Notes: a model not told the origin generated them from the letters alone. A stretch of DNA of 64,000 nt from Isoptericola halotolerans (GCF_003003075.1 NZ_PVTX01000001.1:1-64000); one strand, 5' to 3'. Numbered from the stretch's first letter, positions 16,312-24,713 are shown. Program-made: numbers and translations.

Positions 16312-17625
16312 ATGAACCTCGGACCCCGGCCACGTGCCCTGGCCGTCGCGACGACGCTCGCGGGAGCCGTCGCGACGACCCTGGGCCTCGTGGCGCCGAC
16401 CGCCGCGGCGCCGTCTCCCGCCGCCGAGCGAGCACCCGCGGACCATGTGGTCCTGCTGGCCTTCGACGGCTTCGACGCCGACTACCTCGAGCTCGTCGAC
16501 GAGCTGCCCACCCCGCACCTGGACCGACTCGTGCGCCGCGGCAGCCTGACGACCAGCAGCGGCGTCATGACCACCATCACCAACCCGTCGTGGTCGTCTG
16601 TGGCCACCGGCGCCTGGCCGGAGCGGCACCTCAACACGGCCTACTGGTTCGACCCGGAGACGAACACCGCGCGTGGCCAGCAGCGCGACCTCGCCGTGCC
16701 GACCATCGCGCAGACGATCCGTGACCAGGGCGGCACCGTCTTCTCTTCGCAGTGGTACATCCTGCAGAACTACGGCACCGCGTACGGCGACCCGGACGGT
16801 CTCTACACGCAGCCCGGCGGCGACTGCTCGCGCCGGGTCGACGACGCCGTCGACGTCCTTCGGGGCGAGCCGGTGAACAGTGGCGGCCAGATGGTGACGG
16901 CGAGCGGGACACCGGAGCTCCTCGCCGTGTACTGCGACACCCTGGATGCACTCGGCCACGCCGGCGGTGCGGAGAACCCGGCGATCCCCGAGGCCCTGAT
17001 GATGCTCGACGAGCAGGTCGGGCGCGTCGTGGACGCCACCAAGGAGGCCGGGATCTACGGTCGCACGACGTTCATCATGACGGGCGACCACGGCATGACC
17101 ACGTTCGACCAAGGGTTCGGCGACGAGGCTCTCGCCGCGATCGCCGACACGGGCTACGACGCCCAGATCCTGTCGCCGGGCAGCTCGCCGGCTGCCGGCA
17201 CGGACGTCGCGATCGTCGTCGGTGGCGTCGCGAGCCTGCACCTGGTGGGTGATGCCACCGGTGATGCCGGTGCGGTCGAGGCGATCCGCGCCGCGCTGGA
17301 GGAGCTCCCGCAGGTCCGCGCCGTCTACGACGAGACCGACCAGGCAGAGCTGCGGATGAGCCCGAACTACGGTGAGCTCGTCGTCGAGCCGCAGCCCGGC
17401 TGGTCGTTCGGGGCGACGCCGTCCCAGCCGGTCGGGCGCCACGGTGCGTCGACGGAGCTTGACGTCGCCTTTGCGCTCGCGGGCGCCGGCGTGCTGCCGA
17501 ACCGGCCGCCCTCGGACGCCCGGCACGTCGACGTCGCCCCGACGATCGCCGCGCTGCTCGGCATCGACCCGCCGTCGGGTGCGCAGGGACGGGTGTTGAC
17601 CGAGTCCGTGCGCGTCCCGGAATAG
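16312..17625 (+). CDS. secreted type I phosphodiesterase/alkaline phosphatase-like protein
   Basis: 437 residues with a GAGGAG site 8 bases upstream. A signal peptide (Arg-rich start, Ala/Thr core, cleavage near TAAAPS, about residue 36) is followed by a nucleotide pyrophosphatase/phosphodiesterase fold. It begins HVVLLAFDGFDADYL (first metal-binding Asp), then TTITNPSWSSVATG (the Thr/Ser region that acts as nucleophile), and MTGDHGMTTF (the metal-binding D-H-G-M). A close paralogue without a signal peptide lies at 23053-24288. Export here, plus the divergent glycan operon and regulator, suggests it removes phosphodiester groups from an extracellular polymer before uptake. That is inference. 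Confidence 0.85.
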   Translation: MNLGPRPRALAVATTLAGAVATTLGLVAPTAAAPSPAAERAPADHVVLLAFDGFDADYLELVDELPTPHLDRLVRRGSLTTSSGVMTTITNPSWSSVATGAWPERHLNTAYWFDPETNTARGQQRDLAVPTIAQTIRDQGGTVFSSQWYILQNYGTAYGDPDGLYTQPGGDCSRRVDDAVDVLRGEPVNSGGQMVTASGTPELLAVYCDTLDALGHAGGAENPAIPEALMMLDEQVGRVVDATKEAGIYGRTTFIMTGDHGMTTFDQGFGDEALAAIADTGYDAQILSPGSSPAAGTDVAIVVGGVASLHLVGDATGDAGAVEAIRAALEELPQVRAVYDETDQAELRMSPNYGELVVEPQPGWSFGATPSQPVGRHGASTELDVAFALAGAGVLPNRPPSDARHVDVAPTIAALLGIDPPSGAQGRVLTESVRVPE

Positions 17626-17646
17626 GCGAGACGGAGTAGGCGAGGA

Positions 17647-17692
17647 ACGCTGCGCCGTCGTCCCGGCCTCAGTCGGGCTGACGGCGCAGCGT
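17647..17692. terminator. terminator hairpin overlapping the end of the BrkB gene
   Basis: A perfect 13-bp inverted repeat (17647-17659 and 17680-17692) with a 20-base loop. The right arm lies inside the last codons of the convergent YihY/BrkB gene, so the C-terminal amino acids and the terminator stem share bases. Confidence 0.65.
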
Positions 17693-18706
17693 CCGGGCCT
17701 CGGCGACAGCGTCGGCGCGCTTGGCGGCCTTCTTGTCGCTGGCGCTGGTGTCGCGGGGCGGGAGCTGGATGGTCTCCTCGGCGGCGATGCCGCCCTGCAG
17801 CTCGCGGCTGCGCTCCATCTCGGCGTCGAGCTCCGCGCCGAAGAGCAGGGCCAGGTTGGTGATCCACAGCCAGAGCAGGAACACGATGACGCTACCGAGG
17901 GTGCCGTACGTCGACCCGTAGCTGCCGAAGTTGGCGACGTAGAACCCGAACGCGGCGGAGGCCAGCGCCCAGATGACGATCGCGACGGCCGCACCGACGC
18001 TGACCCACCGGAACTTCGGCTGCTTGACGTTCGGCGTCGAGTGGTAGAGCAGCGCGATCACGATGATGACGAGCAGCAGCGCGACGGGCCACTTGGCGAT
18101 GTTCCAGATCGTCATTGCGACGTCGCTGAGCCCGACGGCGCTGCCGACGGCGGAGGCGACCGGCCCGGACAGCACCAGGCTGGCGATGACCAGGATCACC
18201 AGGACGAGGACGACGGCGGTGATCACCAGCATGACGGGGCGCAGCTTCCAGAACGGCCGGCCCTCCTCGACCTCGTACACGCGGTTCATCGCGCGGCTGA
18301 AGGCGGTGACGTACCCGGAGGCGGACCACAGGGCCAGCGCGACACCGAGGATCAGGGCGAGGCCCGCACCGGTGGAGTTCGCGGCGTTCTCGACGAGCGG
18401 CTGGACGATCGACAGCGTCTCCTCGGGCAGGAAGTCGGAGACGGTGTTCATGACCGAGCTCACTGCCGCCTCGGCGTCAGCGACCAGCCCGAGCACGGAG
18501 ATGAGGGCCAGGAGAGCCGGCGCGGACGCCAGCACCGCGTAGTAGGTGAGGGCGGCGGCCAGGTCGGTGCACTGGTCGTCGCTGAACTCGCGGAACGCGC
18601 CCTTGAGGGCGAGCTTCCAGTGCGGGCCCTTCATGTCGGGCGGGGAGTCGGGCTTGCTGGAGTCGCGGTGCGTCCGTTCCGTGCGCGACTCGTCGGTGTC
18701 AGCCAT
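17669..18706 (-). CDS. YihY/virulence factor BrkB family membrane protein
   Basis: 345 residues starting at 18706, with GGAGGG just upstream. The hydrophilic N-terminus (about 35 residues) is followed by the BrkB signature LTYYAVLASAPALLALISVLGL and further membrane segments, six in total. The C-terminus contains FGAELDAEMERSRELQGG, typical of the family, and a basic tail. Family members are inner-membrane proteins of uncertain function, once mis-annotated as ribonuclease BN. The gene is convergent with the secreted phosphodiesterase and shares its terminator. Confidence 0.9.
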   Translation of the reverse strand: MADTDESRTERTHRDSSKPDSPPDMKGPHWKLALKGAFREFSDDQCTDLAAALTYYAVLASAPALLALISVLGLVADAEAAVSSVMNTVSDFLPEETLSIVQPLVENAANSTGAGLALILGVALALWSASGYVTAFSRAMNRVYEVEEGRPFWKLRPVMLVITAVVLVLVILVIASLVLSGPVASAVGSAVGLSDVAMTIWNIAKWPVALLLVIIVIALLYHSTPNVKQPKFRWVSVGAAVAIVIWALASAAFGFYVANFGSYGSTYGTLGSVIVFLLWLWITNLALLFGAELDAEMERSRELQGGIAAEETIQLPPRDTSASDKKAAKRADAVAEARTLRRQPD

Positions 18707-18858
18707 CGGCCCTCCAGGTGTCGTCGGTCCTGCCACCAGGCTCTGCGGCGACGCGGATGCCCGCAACGCGAGGCCGCGGCCGGGTCGGGCCCACGGCGCG
18801 CGACGAGACGGCGTCGGTGCCTACGGTGGAGACGAACCTCGACACGACGGAGGCCTCG

Positions 18859-19098
18859 ATGACGCACGACGCCGACGACCGGGCGCACCGCCCGGACCCC
18901 GAGCCGGGACGAGACAGCGAGACCGATGTCCAGCCGGGCGACACCCCGCCGGCCGCAGGCCAGGTGAGCGCTCCGCAGGGCCACGACGAGCACGGCCCGC
19001 GCCGCGCCACGCCGTGGGTGTGGCTCGTGGCGATCGGGGTGGTGGTCGTGCTCGCGGCGGCCTACTTCGTGGGGTACGGCATCGGTCTCTTCGACTGA
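18859..19098 (+). CDS. small single-pass membrane protein
   Basis: 79 residues from the ATG at 18859, with GGAGG 5 bases upstream. The first 50 residues are very hydrophilic (Asp/His/Pro/Gly-rich). One C-terminal helix (WVWLVAIGVVVVLAAAYFVGY) anchors it. No family was recognised. It is divergent from the BrkB gene. Confidence 0.6.
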   Translation: MTHDADDRAHRPDPEPGRDSETDVQPGDTPPAAGQVSAPQGHDEHGPRRATPWVWLVAIGVVVVLAAAYFVGYGIGLFD

Positions 19099-19115
19099 TC
19101 CGTGACGCTGAAAAG

Positions 19116-19136
19116 GTAGTCACTACTATTGACTAC
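19116..19136 (+). promoter_or_regulatory. hipBA operator 1
   Basis: GTAGTCA and TGACTAC form a perfect 7-bp inverted repeat with a 7-base spacer, extended by flanking A/T runs. It overlaps the promoter region 57 bases upstream of hipB. Confidence 0.7.
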
Positions 19137-19154
19137 TTTTTCGACGTCATCGAT

Positions 19155-19178
19155 GATGACTACTCAAGCGTAGTCATC
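19155..19178 (+). promoter_or_regulatory. hipBA operator 2
   Basis: GATGACTAC and GTAGTCATC form a perfect 9-bp inverted repeat with a 6-base spacer, ending 14 bases before hipB. It shares the TGACTAC half-site with operator 1; the centres are about 40 bp, or four helical turns, apart. HipB-type proteins bind such repeats to repress their own operon. Confidence 0.72.
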
Positions 19179-19192
19179 GGAGGCGGATACTC

Positions 19193-19432
19193 ATGTCGTA
19201 CACAGGCCGGGTCACCAGCCCCGAGTCCTTGGGTCGGATCCTCCAGCAGGCAAGGCTGCTCAACGGCTGGAGTCAGCGGGAGCTCGCGGCGCGCATCGGC
19301 ACCACGCAGCGCTACATCTGGGAGATCGAGAGCGGGAAGCCCTCGATCTACACCGAACGGCTCTTCGCAGTCCTGCGGGAGACGGGGACCGAGCTCTCGG
19401 CGACGATCACCGAGCAGAGCACCGATGGTTGA
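19193..19432 (+). CDS. hipB: HipB-like antitoxin, XRE HTH
   Basis: 79 residues with GGAGG upstream. A Cro/C1-type helix-turn-helix spans about residues 12-66 (LGRILQQARLLNGWSQRELAARIG, then RYIWEIESGKPSI). The last residues (TITEQSTDG) form the usual short tail. It would repress the operon through the two operators upstream and neutralise HipA. Its 3' end overlaps the hipA start by 8 bases, so translation is coupled. Confidence 0.88.
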   Translation: MSYTGRVTSPESLGRILQQARLLNGWSQRELAARIGTTQRYIWEIESGKPSIYTERLFAVLRETGTELSATITEQSTDG

Positions 19433-20664
19433 GCTGGTGGTCGAGCTTTACGGAGTCACGATCGGGAGGCTGACGGGCGACGGGAGGACCTTCGACTTCG
19501 ACGCCGACGCCGACGCGATCGAGGAGTTCGGCCTCGACAGCCTGGTGATGTCGGTGGCGGTCCCGCTCGCGGTGGTGCCCGCGCGGGCACGCCGAGGGCG
19601 CCGGCAGAACTTCTTCCGTGAGCTGCTGCCCGAGGGTCGGATGCTGACACGTCTCGCGCAGCAGGCTGGGACCTCGGAGCACGACGTGGTCGCGCTGCTG
19701 CGGGCGTACGGACGCGACGTCGCTGGTGCTCTGCAGATCTGGGATCCCGAGATGCCCGGAGAGCCCAGGACGCCGGCGGTGGAACCGCTGACTCCTCGCG
19801 GGGTCGCCGACCTTCTGAGCGAGGTGGCCTCGTTCCCCCTGGCGAACAAACCGCGAGGCGGCAAGACGTCGTTGGCTGGAGTCCAGGACAAGGTGGTCCT
19901 GGTCCGGACCTCCACAGGATGGGCGCGCGCTGGACGGATACCCGTCGACCCACATCCTCAAGCCCGCTTCGCGGGACCACCCCACGATCATCTACGACGA
20001 GGAGTACGGCGCGAGGATCGCTCGTGCCCTCGGCCTGGCAGACGTCGACACCCGCATCACGGAGTTCGACGGCGTGCCCGCCCTCGTCGTCGAACGTTAT
20101 GACCGCGAGGACGGCGCGGGCGACAGCCCGCCGCAGCGGATCCACCAGGAGGACTTCAACCAGGTGCTCGGCACACAGGGGGACCAGAAGTATCAGCGGT
20201 ACGGCGGCAAGGCCTCGTTCCTTCGGGTAGCCCGGGAGCTCACCACCCTGGGAGATCGACGGTCCGTCCGTCGTCTGGCACGCATGACGGTGCTCTCGGC
20301 GGCGATCGGCAACCTCGACCTGCATGCCAAGAACCTGGCGCTTCTCCATCCCCGTGACGGGTCCGTCCAGCTCGCACCGGCCTACGACGTCGTGCCACAA
20401 GCGCACCTGCCGAACGACGGCGAGCTCGCTCTCGCCGTGGATCGCGTCTACCGGCACGCAGCGATCACGCGGGCCCACCTGGTGGCAGAGATCCACTCAT
20501 GGGGTGTGCGCGACGCCGACCACGTTGTCGACGAGAGCCTGGCGGCGGTGCTCGAGACGGTCTCCGTCGAGACCCCGGACCCGCGGGCGCACCCAGGCCT
20601 GGCCGACGACATCGTGCGGTTCGCGACCAATCTTCGCGCCGGACGCGAGGCCGGCCACCACTGA
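19425..20664 (+). pseudogene. hipA: hipA-type kinase toxin gene, frameshifted
   Basis: Two frames together give one full HipA of about 412 residues. Residues 1 to about 168 (MVELVVELYGVTIG to TSTGWAR) are in the frame of the start codon; the rest (ALDGYPSTHILKPA onward) continues in the +1 frame to the stop at 20664. The break lies in a short GC tract (gggcgcgcgc, about 19921-19930). Adding one GC unit would restore the frame exactly as W-A-R-A-L-D-G-Y. All kinase motifs are present in the second part: HLAKN-like DLHAKN with the catalytic Asp, and LAPAYDVV with the metal-binding Asp. The Ser-containing SLAGVQDK loop is in the first part. HipA phosphorylates a glutamyl-tRNA synthetase in E. 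coli. This copy is inactive unless the shift is a sequencing error, a phase-variable state or a programmed shift. Confidence 0.82.
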
Positions 20665-20697
20665 TCGTGGTGGTGGCTGCGGCTTCCCTCTTCAAGG

Positions 20698-20703
20698 TAT
20701 AGC
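20698..20703 (+). promoter_or_regulatory. possible -10 element of helR
   Basis: TATAGC lies immediately upstream of the inverted repeat at 20709-20731, which would place that repeat at the transcription start. Confidence 0.35.
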
Positions 20704-20708
20704 GCAGA

Positions 20709-20731
20709 GGGGGTCTTGCGGCAAGGCCCCC
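20709..20731 (+). promoter_or_regulatory. rifamycin-associated element (RAE)-like inverted repeat
   Basis: Left arm GGGGTCTTGC (20710-20719) and right arm GCAAGGCCCC (20721-20730) pair with a single central G and one mismatch; one more G/C pair extends it to 23 bp. In shape and core (CTTGC-G-GCAAG) it resembles the RAE known upstream of rifamycin-inactivation genes and helR in actinomycetes. It lies 62 bases before helR. I compared with the consensus from memory. Confidence 0.7.
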
Positions 20732-20792
20732 TGGGAGGCGCAGAATCTCAGGTCTCCGCCCCGGCACCCCCGGGGCTTCGCGACCGGAGCCG

Positions 20793-23066
20793 ATGCCCGT
20801 GACCTCCCGTTCCCCGAGCGCCTTCGACCTGCCCGCCTCCCGCGCCGCCAAGGCCGACGCCACCCTGATCGCCCCCGACGAGCGGCACTTCGCGGCCATC
20901 GCCGCCAGCCTCGCGGCGTCGACGGCGGACCTCACCGAGCGGCTCGACGCCGCGCGCCGCACGCCCGCCGGTTCCGGCCAGGCGGCGATGGACCGCGACC
21001 AGGAGGTCCACCGCCTCACTGCCCGCCTGCGCACGCTCCAACGGTTCGGCCTCGACCTGTGCCTGGGCCGCATGGTCCCGGCCGACGGCGGTGAGCCCGT
21101 CTACGTGGGGCGTCTCGGCCTGACGGACGGCGACGGGGCGCGCCTGCTCGTCGACTGGCGCTCGCCGGCGGCCGAGCCGTTCTTCGGCGCCACCCACGCC
21201 GACCCGATGGGGCTGGCGAGCCGCCGCCGCTACCACTGGGCGGACGGCCGGGTCAGCGACTACTGGGACGAGGTCTTCGCCACCGACGGAGCCGTCGGCG
21301 ACGGCGCGCACGGGCTCGCCCACCACCCGGCGCTCGACGACCAGTCCGCGTTCATCGCGGGCCTCGGCGCCGAGCGTTCGGACCGGATGCGCGACGTCCT
21401 GGGCACCATCCAGGCCGACCAGGACGCGATCATCCGCGCAGGCGCGCAGGGCACCCTGGTGGTCGACGGCGGTCCGGGCACCGGCAAGACGGTGGTCGCC
21501 CTGCACCGCACCGCCTACCTGCTGTACTCGGACCCGCGGCTCGGTCACCGGCGGGGCGGGGTGCTGTTCGTCGGCCCGCACCGGCCCTACCTGGCGTACG
21601 TCTCCGACGTCCTGCCCAGCCTGGGGGAGGAGGGCGTGCAGACGTGCGTCCTGGTCGACCTGGTGCCCGAGGGTGCGGCGGCCGTCCCCGAGCCCGACCC
21701 GCTGGTGGCACGGCTGAAGGCGGACGCACGCATGGTGGCCGCGCTCGAACCGGCGGTGCAGCTCTACGAGGACCCTCCGACGGAGGGGCTGCTGGTGGAG
21801 ACGCCCTCGGCCGACGTCTGGATCAGCGCCGACGACTGGGCGGAGGCGTTCGACGCGGCCGAGCCCGGCACGCCGCACAACGAGGCGCGCGACCAGGTCT
21901 GGGAGGCGTTGCTGCGCATCGGCATCGACAAGCTGGCCGACGAGCCGGTCGACGAGCCGGTCGACGAGCGGGTCGACGAGCCGGACCTCGACGGGGCGTC
22001 CGACGACGCGGACGGCGAGTTCGACGCCTACGGGCGGACCGCCGTCGACCCCGACGACGCGTCCCGGCGGGCGCTCGCCGCGAACCGGGACCTGGCGCGG
22101 GCGTTCGGCCGGGCGTGGCCGCTGCTCGAGCCGACCGACGTCGTCGGCGACCTGTGGGAGGTGCCCGCCTACCTGCGGCGGTGCGCGCCGTGGCTGGCGC
22201 CGGACGAGGTCTCGGCGCTGCAGCGCGCGGACGCCCGCGCGTGGACGGTGGCCGACCTGCCCCTGCTGGACGCGGCCCGCCGTCGGATCGGTGACCCGCA
22301 GGCGGCGCGCCGTCGACGGCGGCAGGAGGCGGCCGTCGCCGCGGAGCGGGCGCGCCTGGCCGACGTGGTCGACGACCTGATCGCCACCGACGACTCGGAG
22401 ATGGCCGTGATGTCGATGCTGCGCGGCCAGGACCTGCGCACGGCGCTGGTGGACGACTCGGCGGTCCCGGCGGCCGAGCCGGACGCCCTCGCCGGACCGT
22501 TCGCGCACGTCGTCGTCGACGAGGCGCAGGAGCTCACCGACGCGGAGTGGCAGATGCTGCTGGCGCGCTGCCCCTCGCGCAGCCTGACGGTGGTGGGGGA
22601 CCGGGCGCAGGCCCGGCACGGCTTCACGGAGTCGTGGAAGCAGCGGCTGGAGCGCGTCGGCCTCGACGGCGTGGGCCTCGCCTCGCTGACCATCAACTAC
22701 CGCACGCCGAGCGAGGTCATGGCCGCGGCCGAGCCGGTGATCCGGGCCGCGATCCCGGACGCCAACGTCCCGACCTCCGTGCGCAGCGCCGGCCCGGTGG
22801 TCCACGGCACGACGGCGGAGCTGGAGCGCGTGCTCGACGGCTGGCTCGCCGAGCACGCCGGCACCGCGTGCGTGATCGGCGCGGCGGACCTCGCGCCGCG
22901 GGAGCGGGTGCGGGCGCTGACGCCGGAGCTGGCGAAGGGGCTCGAGTTCGACCTGGTGGTGCTGGTGGACCCGCACCGGTTCGGCGACGGGATCGAGGGG
23001 GCGGTGGACCGCTACGTCGCGATGACCCGCGCGACGCAGCGGCTCGTGGTGCTCACCGGCGGCTGA
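20793..23066 (+). CDS. helR: HelR/HelD-like RNA polymerase-recycling ATPase
   Basis: 757 residues, GGAG 4 bases before the ATG. It is a UvrD/Rep-like (SF1) NTPase split as in HelD: an N-terminal coiled arm (about 1-90), domain 1A with Walker A GGPGTGKT (226-233), a long insertion, Walker B DEAQ (576-579), and VVGDRAQARHG. The C-terminal motif region reads AKGLEFDLVVLVDP and VAMTRATQRLV. HelD-class proteins pry nucleic acid off RNA polymerase; HelR members also displace rifampicin and give tolerance. An acidic region at about 381-412 made of VDEP repeats lies where HelD has its primary-channel loop. An RAE-like repeat precedes the gene. Its last 14 bases overlap the convergent phosphodiesterase gene. 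Confidence 0.88.
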   Translation: MPVTSRSPSAFDLPASRAAKADATLIAPDERHFAAIAASLAASTADLTERLDAARRTPAGSGQAAMDRDQEVHRLTARLRTLQRFGLDLCLGRMVPADGGEPVYVGRLGLTDGDGARLLVDWRSPAAEPFFGATHADPMGLASRRRYHWADGRVSDYWDEVFATDGAVGDGAHGLAHHPALDDQSAFIAGLGAERSDRMRDVLGTIQADQDAIIRAGAQGTLVVDGGPGTGKTVVALHRTAYLLYSDPRLGHRRGGVLFVGPHRPYLAYVSDVLPSLGEEGVQTCVLVDLVPEGAAAVPEPDPLVARLKADARMVAALEPAVQLYEDPPTEGLLVETPSADVWISADDWAEAFDAAEPGTPHNEARDQVWEALLRIGIDKLADEPVDEPVDERVDEPDLDGASDDADGEFDAYGRTAVDPDDASRRALAANRDLARAFGRAWPLLEPTDVVGDLWEVPAYLRRCAPWLAPDEVSALQRADARAWTVADLPLLDAARRRIGDPQAARRRRRQEAAVAAERARLADVVDDLIATDDSEMAVMSMLRGQDLRTALVDDSAVPAAEPDALAGPFAHVVVDEAQELTDAEWQMLLARCPSRSLTVVGDRAQARHGFTESWKQRLERVGLDGVGLASLTINYRTPSEVMAAAEPVIRAAIPDANVPTSVRSAGPVVHGTTAELERVLDGWLAEHAGTACVIGAADLAPRERVRALTPELAKGLEFDLVVLVDPHRFGDGIEGAVDRYVAMTRATQRLVVLTGG
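21939..21986 (+). repeat. 12-bp tandem repeat within helR
   Basis: About four copies of a gacgagccggtc-like unit encode D-E-P-V repeats (residues about 383-398). Copy number could vary by slippage without breaking the frame. Confidence 0.7.
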
Positions 23067-24288
23067 GGTCCGGGTACCCCGCCAGCGCCTCGGTCAGCAC
23101 CCGCCCCTGCGCACCGGCCGGCGGGTCGATGCCGAGCAGCGCGGCCACGGTGGGCGCCACGTCGACGTGCCGGGGGTCCGACGGCGGCCGGCCGGGGGCG
23201 ATCCCGGCACCGGCCAGCGCGAACGCCACCTCCAGCTCGGTGCTGGCCCCGTGCCGGCCGGCCGGTCGGCGGGGCGTGGAGCCGAACGACCAACCGGGCT
23301 GCGGCTCGACCACGAGCTCGCCGTAGCGAGGGCTCATCCGCATCCGGGCCTGGTCGTCCTTGCCGTGGACGGCCCGCACCTGGGGGAGCGCCTCGAGCGC
23401 CGCGCGGATCGCCGCCACGGCTCGGGGGTCGTCGGCCGCGCGGCCGACCAGGTGCAGGCTCGCCACCCCGCCGACGACGGCGACGACGTCGGTCCGCCGC
23501 CGGGGCGCGTCGCCGGGGCGCACGATCTCCATCCGGTACCCGGCGCGCGCGACCGCGGTACGGGCCGCCCGGCCGAAGCCCCGGTCGAACGTCGTCATCC
23601 CGTGGTCGCCCAGCAGCACGAAGGCGGTGCGGGCAGCGATGCCGGCCTCCTCGGTGGCCGCGACGAGCCGCCCCACCTGTGCGTCGATGTCTCGCAGCGC
23701 GGCCGGGATGCCCGGGTGCCGGTCGCCGCCCGCGTGGCCGAGGGCGTCGAGGACGTCGCAGTAGACCGCGACGAGCTGCGGCGGCCTGCTCAGGGTGACC
23801 GGCGTGCCCCCGCTGAGCACTGGCTCGCCGCGCAGGACCGCGACCGCGTCGTCGACCCGTCGCGCGCTGTCGCCGCCCGGCCGGGTGTACAGACCGTCCC
23901 GATCGCCGAACGCGGTGCCGTGGTCCTGCAGCACGGGCCACTGCACGCACAGCACGGTGCCGCCCTGCTCGCGCACGGCCTCCGCCAGGGTGGGCACCGC
24001 GACGTCACGCTGCTGCCCACGGGCGACGCGCCCCTCCGGGTCGTACCAGAACGCCGAGTTCAGGTGGCGTTCCGGCCAGGCACCGGTGGCGATCGAGGTC
24101 CACGACGGGTTGGTGATGCTCGGCATCACCCCCGTCCCGGTGGTCAGGCTCCCGCGGCGCACGAGGGCGTCCAGGTGCGGCGTCGGCAGGCCGTCGAGCA
24201 GCGGGAGGTAGCCGGCGTCGAACCCGTCCAGGGCGAGGAGGACGACGTGGTCGGCCGGCGGTGCGGGCGTGCCGGCAGCGGATTCCAT
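23053..24288 (-). CDS. type I phosphodiesterase/alkaline phosphatase-like protein, cytoplasmic paralogue
   Basis: 411 residues from the ATG at 24288. It is very similar to the secreted protein at 16312-17625 over its whole catalytic domain: HVVLLALDGFDAGYL, SITNPSWTSIATGAWPERHL, QQRDVAVPTLAE, LGDHGMTTFDRGFG and VASLHLVGRA. But it starts directly at the domain, without a signal peptide. The GTG at 24324 would add 12 basic residues, also not a signal peptide. It probably hydrolyses phosphodiester or pyrophosphate bonds in the cytoplasm. No ribosome site at proper spacing was found, so the start is uncertain. Confidence 0.84.
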   Translation of the reverse strand: MESAAGTPAPPADHVVLLALDGFDAGYLPLLDGLPTPHLDALVRRGSLTTGTGVMPSITNPSWTSIATGAWPERHLNSAFWYDPEGRVARGQQRDVAVPTLAEAVREQGGTVLCVQWPVLQDHGTAFGDRDGLYTRPGGDSARRVDDAVAVLRGEPVLSGGTPVTLSRPPQLVAVYCDVLDALGHAGGDRHPGIPAALRDIDAQVGRLVAATEEAGIAARTAFVLLGDHGMTTFDRGFGRAARTAVARAGYRMEIVRPGDAPRRRTDVVAVVGGVASLHLVGRAADDPRAVAAIRAALEALPQVRAVHGKDDQARMRMSPRYGELVVEPQPGWSFGSTPRRPAGRHGASTELEVAFALAGAGIAPGRPPSDPRHVDVAPTVAALLGIDPPAGAQGRVLTEALAGYPDLSRR

Positions 24289-24392
24289 GCCTCCATGGTC
24301 GCGCCGGTGGCGCCGATTCGGCACGACGACGGCGGGTCGGGCACTATGTGACCGGTCGTGAAGCAGCCGCGGCCTGAGGATGAGCTCAGAAG

Positions 24393-24713
24393 GTGACTGT
24401 GGACGACGAGATGATTCACGGTGGTGTCCGCATCGACCCCGAGCGTGCCCACTGGACGATGTGGGGCGAGATCGACGGGGCCGTGCAGAAGCGGGTGGAG
24501 ACGCAGGTGGCCGATCACCTGCGCAGGACGGCCGGGGAACCGCTGACGGTGGACCTCGGCCAGGTGACGTTCATCGACTCGGGCGGGCTGCGCCTGCTGT
24601 ACACCGCGGTGGAGTCGAAGCCCACGCCACCGGTGCTCGTCGACGCGTCGAGCAGAATTCTCGACCTGCTGCGCATCACGGGTGTCGATAGGCTGTTCGT
24701 CCTCGGTGACTGA
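24393..24713 (+). CDS. STAS-domain anti-sigma factor antagonist
   Basis: 106 residues. The sequence shows the STAS fold: a beta strand (LTVDLGQVTFIDSGGLRLL) with the D-S-G motif whose Ser63 is the expected phosphorylation site, and a final ILDLLRITGVDRLF helix. In partner-switching systems the unphosphorylated form binds the anti-sigma kinase. The kinase-type gene follows at once. Starts at GTG 24399 or ATG 24411 are possible. Confidence 0.85.
   Translation: MTVDDEMIHGGVRIDPERAHWTMWGEIDGAVQKRVETQVADHLRRTAGEPLTVDLGQVTFIDSGGLRLLYTAVESKPTPPVLVDASSRILDLLRITGVDRLFVLGD

Noticed and set aside
18718-18858. N-terminal extension of the small membrane protein at 18859
   Set aside because: No ribosome site upstream; a good GGAGG precedes the ATG at 18859 and the extension lies in the divergent promoter region.
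20748-22976. 742-residue minus-strand open frame opposite helR
   Set aside because: It is a shadow caused by high GC; the amino acids are low in diversity (Arg/Gly/Pro/Val), no domain is seen, and helR is clearly real.
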